A stretch of 64,000 nucleotides of DNA from Nocardioides insulae DSM 17944. GTDB taxonomy: Bacteria > Actinomycetota > Actinomycetes > Propionibacteriales > Nocardioidaceae. Positions 31,499 through 37,797 of the stretch are shown in pieces; within the stretch, counting starts at the first letter, position 1, and each line of letters begins with the position of its first letter. The notes under the pieces were generated by a model that did no database searches, was not told the origin of the DNA, and was given only the letters and a program-made list of their open reading frames with translations. A program made the translations under genes and the position numbers. The stretch is from assembly GCF_000422825.1 (NCBI RefSeq), contig NZ_KE383929.1:682001-746000 (forward strand). The letters run 5' to 3'.

Positions 31499-31885
31499 AT
31501 GAGCACCGCCACCCTGCGTTTCACGGTCACTGACGCCGATACCGCCCGGGCGATGGGCTCGGGCAGCCTCCCGGTGCTGGGCACCCCCCGGGTCCTCGCC
31601 TGGCTGGAAGCCGCCACCTGTCGTGCGATCGAGGCGGAGCTGGCGCCGGGCGCGACCTCGGTCGGCACCAGGGTCGCCGTCGAGCACCAGGCAGCCAGCG
31701 CCGTGGGCCAGCTCGTCGAGGTCACCGCCGCGACGGCGTACACCGACGGCCGGTTGCGCCGTTTCTCGGTCGCCGCCCGGCACGTCGGCGCCGACGGGAC
31801 GCCGGCCAAGACCGTGGCCACCGGCGAGATCACCCGGGTGATCGTCGACGGCGAACGCTTCCTCGCCCGCGTGCCCGCCCCCTGA
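31499..31885 (+). CDS. FlK-like hotdog thioesterase
   Basis: 128-residue single hotdog domain. The Thr (GTPRVLAWLE), Glu (WLEAATC) and His (VEHQAAS) positions match the catalytic triad of fluoroacetyl-CoA thioesterase FlK and its relatives. Its ATG is 3 bp after the IlvG-like stop, so the pair is an operon. The substrate is unknown; family members hydrolyse small or unwanted acyl-CoAs. Confidence 0.8.
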   Translation: MSTATLRFTVTDADTARAMGSGSLPVLGTPRVLAWLEAATCRAIEAELAPGATSVGTRVAVEHQAASAVGQLVEVTAATAYTDGRLRRFSVAARHVGADGTPAKTVATGEITRVIVDGERFLARVPAP

Positions 31886-32053
31886 TCCTCATGCCCCCGA
31901 GTCCCGCACAGCGCTCCCGGACCGTCCTGCTCGCGGGCGGTACGCCGGTGCCGATCGGGAGCGGACCCCGACTCGATTAACGACGGCGCGCGGGGATTTG
32001 AGATACTTCGCCGAGGCCCTTCGGGGTCGTCGATTCGATCCAGGAGGAACGCC

Positions 32054-32128
32054 ATGGGCAAGACCGGCCGCAAGCGTCGCGCTCGCAAGAAGAAGGGCGC
32101 CAACCACGGCAAGCGTCCCAACGCCTGA
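32054..32128 (+). CDS. Ribosomal protein bL37 (24 residues)
   Basis: Tiny, very basic peptide (MGKTGRKRRARKKKGANHG then KRPNA) with a strong AGGAGG site 7 bp upstream and its own terminator. It matches the small actinobacterial ribosomal protein bL37 seen in mycobacterial 50S structures, which ends in a similar NHGKRPN motif. Such genes are often missed by length cut-offs. It is a single-gene unit between the thioesterase and rsrA. Confidence 0.88.
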   Translation: MGKTGRKRRARKKKGANHGKRPNA

Positions 32129-32140
32129 CCACAGGCGCAA

Positions 32141-32179
32141 CAGCAGGGCCCCCGACCAGTTCGGTCGGGGGCCCTGCTG
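32141..32179. terminator. Hairpin between bL37 and rsrA
   Basis: Perfect 17-bp arms (32141-32157 and 32163-32179), 5-nt loop, followed by TGTTGT. Lies between convergent genes and suits both. Confidence 0.9.
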
Positions 32180-32220
32180 TGTTGTCGGAGGCTCTGCGCG
32201 CCGTCGGTCCGGAGCGGTGC

Positions 32221-32496
32221 TCAGGCCTCGGTGATCTGGATGCGCACCTGCTGGAGGCGGAAACGCACCCGGTCGCGGAGCTCCGCCGGAGCGGGCTCGC
32301 TGCACGAGCGGGCGATCACGGCCTTGACGGTCCGCTGGACGTCGTACCTCTCCAGGCAGGGGTGGCAGGTGTCCAGGTGGGCTCGCACCTCGGCACATTC
32401 GGCGTCGGCGAGCTCGTTGTCGAGCAGGTAGACGATCTGGTCGAGGAAGTCCGCACACTCGCGGGCGGAGATGTCGTCGAAGGGGTCGGTGCTCAT
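32221..32496 (-). CDS. rsrA: Redox-sensitive zinc anti-sigma factor RsrA
   Basis: 91-residue ZAS-family anti-sigma factor that holds SigR until disulfide stress expels zinc. Ligand candidates are Cys14, His40, Cys44 and Cys47 (HLDTCHPC), matching the Streptomyces RsrA pattern with a small offset. Its ATG overlaps the sigR stop by four bases (32493-32496), coupling production of the pair. Confidence 0.94.
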   Translation of the reverse strand: MSTDPFDDISARECADFLDQIVYLLDNELADAECAEVRAHLDTCHPCLERYDVQRTVKAVIARSCSEPAPAELRDRVRFRLQQVRIQITEA

Positions 32497-33143
32497 TTGC
32501 CCGCTGCCTCCCGTCCGGCAGAGGTGAGCAGGTCGTTGGCCCGCACGTAGTCGGAGAGCAGGTCGCGCAGCTGGCGACGACCACGATGCAACCGCGACAT
32601 GACGGTGCCGATGGGAGTGTCCATGATCTCCGCGATCTCCTTGTAGGCGAATCCCTCGACATCGGCGAGGTAGACCGCGAGCCGGAACTCCTCGGGCAGG
32701 CGCTGGAGCGCGTCCTTGACCTGGGAGTCCGGAAGGTGCTCGAGCGCCTCGGTCTCCGCCGACTTCAGGCCGGTGGAGCTGTGCGACTCGGCACGAGCGA
32801 GCTGCCAGTCCTCGACGTCCTCGGACATCGACTTCTGCGGCTCCCGCTGCTTCTTGCGGTAGGTGTTGATGAAGGTGTTGGTGAGGATGCGGTACAGCCA
32901 GGCCTTCAGGTTGGTGCCCGGCTTGAACTGGTGGAAGGAGGCGTACGCCTTGGCGAAGGTCTCCTGCACCAGGTCTTCGGCGTCCGCCGGATTGCGCGTC
33001 ATCCGCATGGCTGCGGAGTAGAGCTGATCCAGGAACGGCAGCGCCTCGGTCTCGAACCGCAACGACCGCTCGGCCTCGGTCTCGGTGGCCGGGTCGGCCG
33101 CCGAGGCGGGAGCGGTGATGGTCTCACTCGTGGGATCGGTCAT
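32493..33143 (-). CDS. sigR: ECF sigma factor SigR (SigH)
   Basis: Directs the thiol-oxidative stress regulon. 216 residues from the ATG at 33143, which has GGAGGG just upstream. Region 2 (DAEDLVQETFAKAYASFHQF) and region 4 (FAYKEIAEIMDTPIGTVMSR) are typical of the SigR/SigH group. The frame stays open upstream: an in-frame ATG at 33209, right at the predicted start of the SigR-dependent transcript, would add 22 residues, recalling the longer SigR' isoform of Streptomyces. Confidence 0.95.
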   Translation of the reverse strand: MTDPTSETITAPASAADPATETEAERSLRFETEALPFLDQLYSAAMRMTRNPADAEDLVQETFAKAYASFHQFKPGTNLKAWLYRILTNTFINTYRKKQREPQKSMSEDVEDWQLARAESHSSTGLKSAETEALEHLPDSQVKDALQRLPEEFRLAVYLADVEGFAYKEIAEIMDTPIGTVMSRLHRGRRQLRDLLSDYVRANDLLTSAGREAAGK

Positions 33144-33218
33144 CACCCTCCAGCCTACGCCGGTGGACACGTGGCCCACGTCGGCACGGTCGAGAAGAGC
33201 TGCGGTCATGGTTGGTTC

Positions 33219-33245
33219 AACCATCGCTGCGCGGTTCTCATTCCC
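33219..33245 (-). promoter_or_regulatory. SigR-dependent autoregulatory promoter of sigR
   Basis: On the minus strand GGGAAT (33245-33240), exactly 18 bases, then GTT (33221-33219): the SigR consensus GGGAAT-N18-GTT. The transcript start is expected near 33211-33213. A perfect 7-bp dyad ATGGTTG/CAACCAT (33208-33224, 3-bp centre) overlaps the -10 and start point. Confidence 0.85.
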
Positions 33246-33476
33246 AGCCTTTTCTTGGCAGGAGCTTCGTTTCCCGTCGGCGTCGCGATCAGCCGTCGGC
33301 CATCGGCGTCGGTCGCTCTCCTGAGCCTGGTGGCGCGGCTCACAGGGCGGCAGGCGGGTACCTCGATGCGGGTCGTGGACGGCCCGTGTGCTCCCCAGTA
33401 GCGTGGCTCGCGGACGTTCACGTCCTGCATCCGGGCTGCCGTCGGGGTGGTCCGGGCAACGAAGAGGAGCGCACTA

Positions 33477-35348
33477 GTGGATCAGAACGAACCGGCTCCG
33501 TCGATCGAGGCAGCGCACACATCGCTGCTGGACTCGCTTCCGCTCAGCGATGTGGAGGATTTCGCTGACGCCGATCGCGGTTTCCTCGGAACGCTGGAGG
33601 ACCCGGCGATCCGCAACGCGGCCGGCGAGGTCGTTTGGGACGCCTCGACGTACGACTTCCTCTCCGGCGAGGCCCCGACGTCGGTGAACCCGAGCCTGTG
33701 GCGGCAGGCGCAGCTGGTCGCCAAGCACGGCCTGTACGAGGTCGTCGAGGGGCTCTACCAGGTGCGCGGCTTCGATCTCTCGGTCGTCTCGTTCGTCGAG
33801 GGTGAGACCGGGGTGATCGTGGTGGACCCGTTGCTGACGGCCGAGACCGGAGCTGCCGCACTGGCGCTCTACCGCCGACACCGGGGCGACCGGCCGATCA
33901 ACGCGATCGTGTACACCCACTCCCACATCGACCACTTCGGTGGTGTCTTCGGGATGGTGACCCAGGATGAGGTCGATTCCGGCCGGGTGCAGATCATCGC
34001 CCCGGACGGTTTCTTGGAGCATGCCATCGCCGAGAACGTCTACGCCGGTACCGCGATGTCGCGACGATCCGCCTACATGTACGGCGCTCCCCTGGCCCGC
34101 GGGCCGAAGGGTCAGGTCGGTGCGGGTCTGGGACAGAGCACCTCGACCGGCGAGCCCGGCCTCATCGTCCCGACGCTGCTGGTCACGACCACGGGTGAGA
34201 CCCACACCTTCGACGGTGTCGAGATCGAGTTCCAGATGGCCCCGGGGACCGAGGCGCCCAGCGAGATGCACCTGTACTTCCCGAAGTTCCGCGCGCTGTG
34301 CATGGCCGAGAACGCCACCCACACCCTGCACAACATCCTCACCCTCCGAGGAGCCGTGGTTCGCGATCCGCACGTGTGGTCGCAGTACCTCACCGAGGCG
34401 ATCGTGCGGTACGGCGAGAAGACCGAGGTGCTGTTCGCGCCGCACCACTGGCCCACGTGGGGCAAGGACAAGGTGCGCGCTCATCTGGCCGTCCAGCGCG
34501 ACCTCTACGCCTACCTGCACGACCAGACCCTGCGGATGATCAACAAGGGTCTCACCGGCGCCGAGATCGCCGAGGTCATCGAGTTGCCGCCGGCGATCAC
34601 CAACACCTGGAGCACCCACGGCTACTACGGGTCTGTGTCGCACAACGTCAAGGCGATCTACCAGCGCTACATGGGTTGGTTCGACGGCAACCCCGCCCGG
34701 TTGTGGGCCCACCCGCCCCAGGCCTCGGCGGAGCGGCACGTGGCCGCCATCGGTGGCATCGACCGGACCGTCGAGCTCGCCCAGGATGCCTACGACGCCG
34801 GCGACTTCCGCTGGGCCGCGACGCTGCTCGACTACGCGGTTTTCGCCGACGAGGGCCACGCCGGGGCGCGGACGTTGTACGCCGACACCCTGGAGCAGCT
34901 CGGCTACGGGTCCGAGAACGGCACCTGGCGCAACTTCTTCCTCGCCGGCGCCACCGAACTCCGCGAGGGCAACTTCGGCACGCCACTGGTCGCCAACTCG
35001 CCGACCATCCTCACCCAGCTGTCTCCTGAGCAGATCTTCGACTCGATCGCGATCACCATCGACGGACCGCGTGCGTGGGACCTCGACCTCGCCTTCGACA
35101 TCACCTTCAGCGACCTCGGCCGGAGCTTCCATCTCACGCTGCGCAACGGTGTCCTGATCTACATCGACCAGGAGCCCGACGGCTCCGCGCCACTGCGCCT
35201 CACCCTGACCAAGCCGCGCCTGCTCGCGCTGTTGGGTGGGGACACCGCCTCCGAGGGTCTGGACGTGGACGGCGACATCGGCGTCCTGCAAGCACTGGTC
35301 GGCGTGCTCGACCCGGGCGACCCCGACTTCGACATCGTCGTCCCGTAA
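33477..35348 (+). CDS. Alkyl sulfatase (SdsA1/BDS1-like metallo-beta-lactamase fold)
   Basis: Hydrolyses primary or secondary alkyl sulfates. 623 residues from the GTG at 33477, which has GAAGAGGAG upstream. The binuclear zinc motif THSHIDH lies near 146-152; ENATHTLHN and HHWPTWG segments are characteristic of this sulfatase family. A dimerisation domain and a C-terminal SCP2-like lipid-binding domain (about 500-623) complete the normal architecture. There is no signal peptide, so it is probably cytoplasmic. Divergent from sigR. Confidence 0.9.
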   Translation: MDQNEPAPSIEAAHTSLLDSLPLSDVEDFADADRGFLGTLEDPAIRNAAGEVVWDASTYDFLSGEAPTSVNPSLWRQAQLVAKHGLYEVVEGLYQVRGFDLSVVSFVEGETGVIVVDPLLTAETGAAALALYRRHRGDRPINAIVYTHSHIDHFGGVFGMVTQDEVDSGRVQIIAPDGFLEHAIAENVYAGTAMSRRSAYMYGAPLARGPKGQVGAGLGQSTSTGEPGLIVPTLLVTTTGETHTFDGVEIEFQMAPGTEAPSEMHLYFPKFRALCMAENATHTLHNILTLRGAVVRDPHVWSQYLTEAIVRYGEKTEVLFAPHHWPTWGKDKVRAHLAVQRDLYAYLHDQTLRMINKGLTGAEIAEVIELPPAITNTWSTHGYYGSVSHNVKAIYQRYMGWFDGNPARLWAHPPQASAERHVAAIGGIDRTVELAQDAYDAGDFRWAATLLDYAVFADEGHAGARTLYADTLEQLGYGSENGTWRNFFLAGATELREGNFGTPLVANSPTILTQLSPEQIFDSIAITIDGPRAWDLDLAFDITFSDLGRSFHLTLRNGVLIYIDQEPDGSAPLRLTLTKPRLLALLGGDTASEGLDVDGDIGVLQALVGVLDPGDPDFDIVVP

Positions 35349-35358
35349 CCCGGGCCAA

Positions 35359-35397
35359 CGCTCCGGGGAGAGGCTCGAGGAGGCTCTCCCCGGAGCG
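35359..35397. terminator. Hairpin between sulfatase and hydrolase genes
   Basis: Perfect 14-bp arms 35359-35372 and 35384-35397 with an 11-nt loop, between convergent genes. Confidence 0.82.
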
Positions 35398-35422
35398 CCG
35401 GCGACGTGCTCGGGCTGGAGCC

Positions 35423-36070
35423 TCAGCCCAGCTCGCCGACGATCTCGCGGACGAGCCACTCCAGCGTCGACTCGACCACGATCTCCCATGCGACGTCCTG
35501 GGGGATGGGGCCGGACTTGGCCACCTTGAGACCGTGGTCCGCCCCGGGGACGACGGCGAGGTCGACCCCCGACAGTTGCGGGAACTCCTCGGGCCGGCCC
35601 ATGGGGTCGCGTTCGCCCTGGATCACCAGGGTGGGCAGACCGGTGCCCCGGAGCTCCTCGACCCGGGACTTCTCGGGCTTCCCCGGCGGATGCAGCGGGA
35701 AGGAGAGCGCCAGACACCCGACCGCACCCAGCGACTTCGCGACCCGGCAGGAGGCACGGGCACCCGCCGAACGCCCGCCGATCACCAGCGGAGTACGCGC
35801 CCGCATGAAGTCGGCGGCCGCAATCAGGCCGACATCCAGGGTCGCGGGGGCCGAGGCCACCGGACGGCCGGCGACCTTCCAGGGCTGCTCGAACAGGACG
35901 ACCGAGACGCCCTGGCGGGGCAGATCCGCGCCGAGCGCCTCCAGGTCGGCCGTGTCGATGCCGTTCCCGGCCCCGTGGGTGAGCAGCAGGGTCGCCTTCG
36001 GCGAGCGCGCCCGGTGGGCGACCATCCTGCCCTCGCCGTACCGGGTGGGGATGACGTACTCGTTGCTCAC
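35423..36070 (-). CDS. KANL3/Tex30-type alpha/beta hydrolase
   Basis: About 215 residues. LLLTHGAGNG forms the oxyanion region, GGRSAGA holds the nucleophile serine, and the Asp (GERDPMG) and His (GADHGL) follow in order. This matches the small dienelactone-hydrolase-like family; the substrate is unknown. The GTG at 36070 overlaps the SRAP stop by four bases; a GTG at 36073 is equally possible. Confidence 0.82.
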   Translation of the reverse strand: MSNEYVIPTRYGEGRMVAHRARSPKATLLLTHGAGNGIDTADLEALGADLPRQGVSVVLFEQPWKVAGRPVASAPATLDVGLIAAADFMRARTPLVIGGRSAGARASCRVAKSLGAVGCLALSFPLHPPGKPEKSRVEELRGTGLPTLVIQGERDPMGRPEEFPQLSGVDLAVVPGADHGLKVAKSGPIPQDVAWEIVVESTLEWLVREIVGELG

Positions 36071-36843
36071 CACAGGGTCTCCGCTCCCTCACCGGCAGCC
36101 TCGGCGGGCAGCGGCTCGATCAACTCCGGTCCGTTGTTGCGCACATTGCTCACGAGGGTCGAGACCGGGAAGGCCTCCAGCCGGCCCGGGGCGGCCGGCA
36201 CCAGCAGATCGAGCTCACCCGGCCGGGTCGGGTCCAGCCAGTGCGCCCAGCGATCGCGCTCGACCATGAGCGGCATCCGGTCGTGGATCTGGCCGAGGTC
36301 GTCCTCCGCCTCGGTGGTGATCACCGTGCAGGACCACACCCACCGGGACGGGTCGTCGGCCTCCTTGGCGGGGTCCGGCCAGAGCTCGTAGAGGCCGGCC
36401 ATGGCGAGGACGCCCCGGTCGGCCGGACGGATGAAGAAGGGCTGCTTGACCGGCTTGCCGTTCTTCCCGGTGCGCTGGGTGGGGTACCACTCGAAGTAGC
36501 CGTCGGCGGGCAGCAGGCAGCGACGCTTCTCGAAGGCCCGGCGGTACGCCGGCTTCTCGGCCACCGTCTCCATCCGTGCGTTGATCATCCGGGAGCCGAT
36601 CGAGACATCCTTGGCCCAGGACGGGACCAGCCCCCACCGGACCGTGCGCAGTTGGCGCTGCGGGGCCTCCGGCTGTGTGGATTCACTCTCGGACCTCGGT
36701 GGACGCTCCACCACGGCGTACACCTCGTCGGTGGGGGCGACGTTGTAGCTGCTCTCCAGCGGCGCGGCGACCCGGGCGTCGACGACCTCGAACTCCTCGA
36801 TGAGGTCCTCGGGGCGTCGACTGGACGCATAGCGGCCGCACAT
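36067..36843 (-). CDS. SRAP-domain protein (HMCES/YedK family)
   Basis: 258 residues. The catalytic Cys2 follows the initiator Met (MCGRYA), and the NVAPTD, WGLVPSW, INARMETV and GYFEWY segments of the SRAP fold are present. Family members form covalent links with abasic sites in single-stranded DNA to protect the genome. The start at 36843 is fixed by Cys2 and by a -10 hexamer seven bases upstream. Position between sigR and aroA matches the mycobacterial locus. Confidence 0.95.
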   Translation of the reverse strand: MCGRYASSRRPEDLIEEFEVVDARVAAPLESSYNVAPTDEVYAVVERPPRSESESTQPEAPQRQLRTVRWGLVPSWAKDVSIGSRMINARMETVAEKPAYRRAFEKRRCLLPADGYFEWYPTQRTGKNGKPVKQPFFIRPADRGVLAMAGLYELWPDPAKEADDPSRWVWSCTVITTEAEDDLGQIHDRMPLMVERDRWAHWLDPTRPGELDLLVPAAPGRLEAFPVSTLVSNVRNNGPELIEPLPAEAAGEGAETLW

Positions 36844-36850
36844 GCCGCTC

Positions 36851-36856
36851 ACCCTA
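36851..36856 (-). promoter_or_regulatory. -10 element of the SRAP gene (leaderless type)
   Basis: TAGGGT on the minus strand, seven bases before the ATG. Confidence 0.55.
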
Positions 36857-36980
36857 GGCGACTGCCGAACGGGACGGGCGAAAAGCGGTGCCGTGGGCAC
36901 CATCGGCCCGGTGGGCGAGGGCAGGCACCGGATCGCGCCGGCCATGCTCACCCCACCCGGCGTCGGGGCGCGCGGATGGG

Positions 36981-37667
36981 TCAGCTGCGGGCGAGTTCGT
37001 CGAGCAGGCGCCCGGCCGACTCGTCGGTGCCGGGCAGCCCTTCGATCCAGACGCGATCGGCGAGCTGGTCGGCCATCCGACGCAGCAGCGAGGTGCGGGG
37101 GGCGATCAGCTCGTCGCGGGGGGCGAGGACCACCAGCCTGGCCCGGCCCACCTGACCGATCGTCTCGAGCCCTCCGAACACGCTCCGGGCGTGCCGGCCG
37201 AGCAGCGTCATCTGCCTCGCCTGGCGCCATCGGTCGGGTTCGGTGATCCGGGCCTCGGTGACCACCAGCGCGTGGGAACGATGCTCGGGTCTACTGCGGT
37301 AGAGCTCCGAGAGCCGCTCGCGCAGATGCGCCTGGGTGGCCAGGCCGGTGAGCGGATCTGCGCAGGAGAGTCCGTGGAGGTAGCTCAGGGTCGCCTCGCT
37401 CCAGCCCGTCGCCACCGCGCACGTCTCGTCGTACGACGGGTCCCGGCCGCGCATCAGGGAGGTGGTGCGTCGGAGTTGCTCGAGTGCCTCGGCCAGGGAG
37501 AGACCCTGCTCCGCCAGCCGGCCGCCGGTGATCGAACAGCGCTCCGCGAGGACGCCGCCATCCGCGGCGGGCCCCTCGGCGAGAACCTCGGCGACCCCGA
37601 TGAAGGCGTCCGGCACCGAGATCCGGGCCGCTTCCGGCCGGCGCCCTCGTACGCGTCCCAGCCCCAC
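36981..37667 (-). CDS. Degenerate GGDEF-like protein, unknown
   Basis: 228 residues. The N-terminal half is helical. Near the middle CADPLTGLATQAHLRERL is the opening signature of GGDEF domains, but where the GGDEF loop should fall the sequence reads QVGRARLVVLAP, so cyclase activity is not expected. The GTG at 37667 was chosen for its GAGGAGG ribosome site; longer starts lack one. It is divergent from the sigma-fusion gene with 130 bp between starts, so it may regulate or sense the same signal. Confidence 0.65.
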   Translation of the reverse strand: MGLGRVRGRRPEAARISVPDAFIGVAEVLAEGPAADGGVLAERCSITGGRLAEQGLSLAEALEQLRRTTSLMRGRDPSYDETCAVATGWSEATLSYLHGLSCADPLTGLATQAHLRERLSELYRSRPEHRSHALVVTEARITEPDRWRQARQMTLLGRHARSVFGGLETIGQVGRARLVVLAPRDELIAPRTSLLRRMADQLADRVWIEGLPGTDESAGRLLDELARS

Positions 37668-37797
37668 TCCGCCCTCCTCGCGAACCGCGCCCACGGCGCG
37701 CCTGGATCCACTCCCCCACCGACGAGACGTGTGGGGCGGCCGGTCATGACGCGGAATCGCCGGTTCTTTCGCCTTCCTCGTCACGGACGGTCGGTTC

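Noticed and set aside
33144..33224. sigR start at 33224
   Set aside because: That codon lies upstream of the transcript start predicted for the SigR-dependent promoter, so it could not be used from it. The normal start is 33143 and the only plausible longer form begins at 33209.
36844..37230. N-terminal extension of the SRAP protein
   Set aside because: SRAP proteins need Cys at position 2, which fixes the start at 36843.
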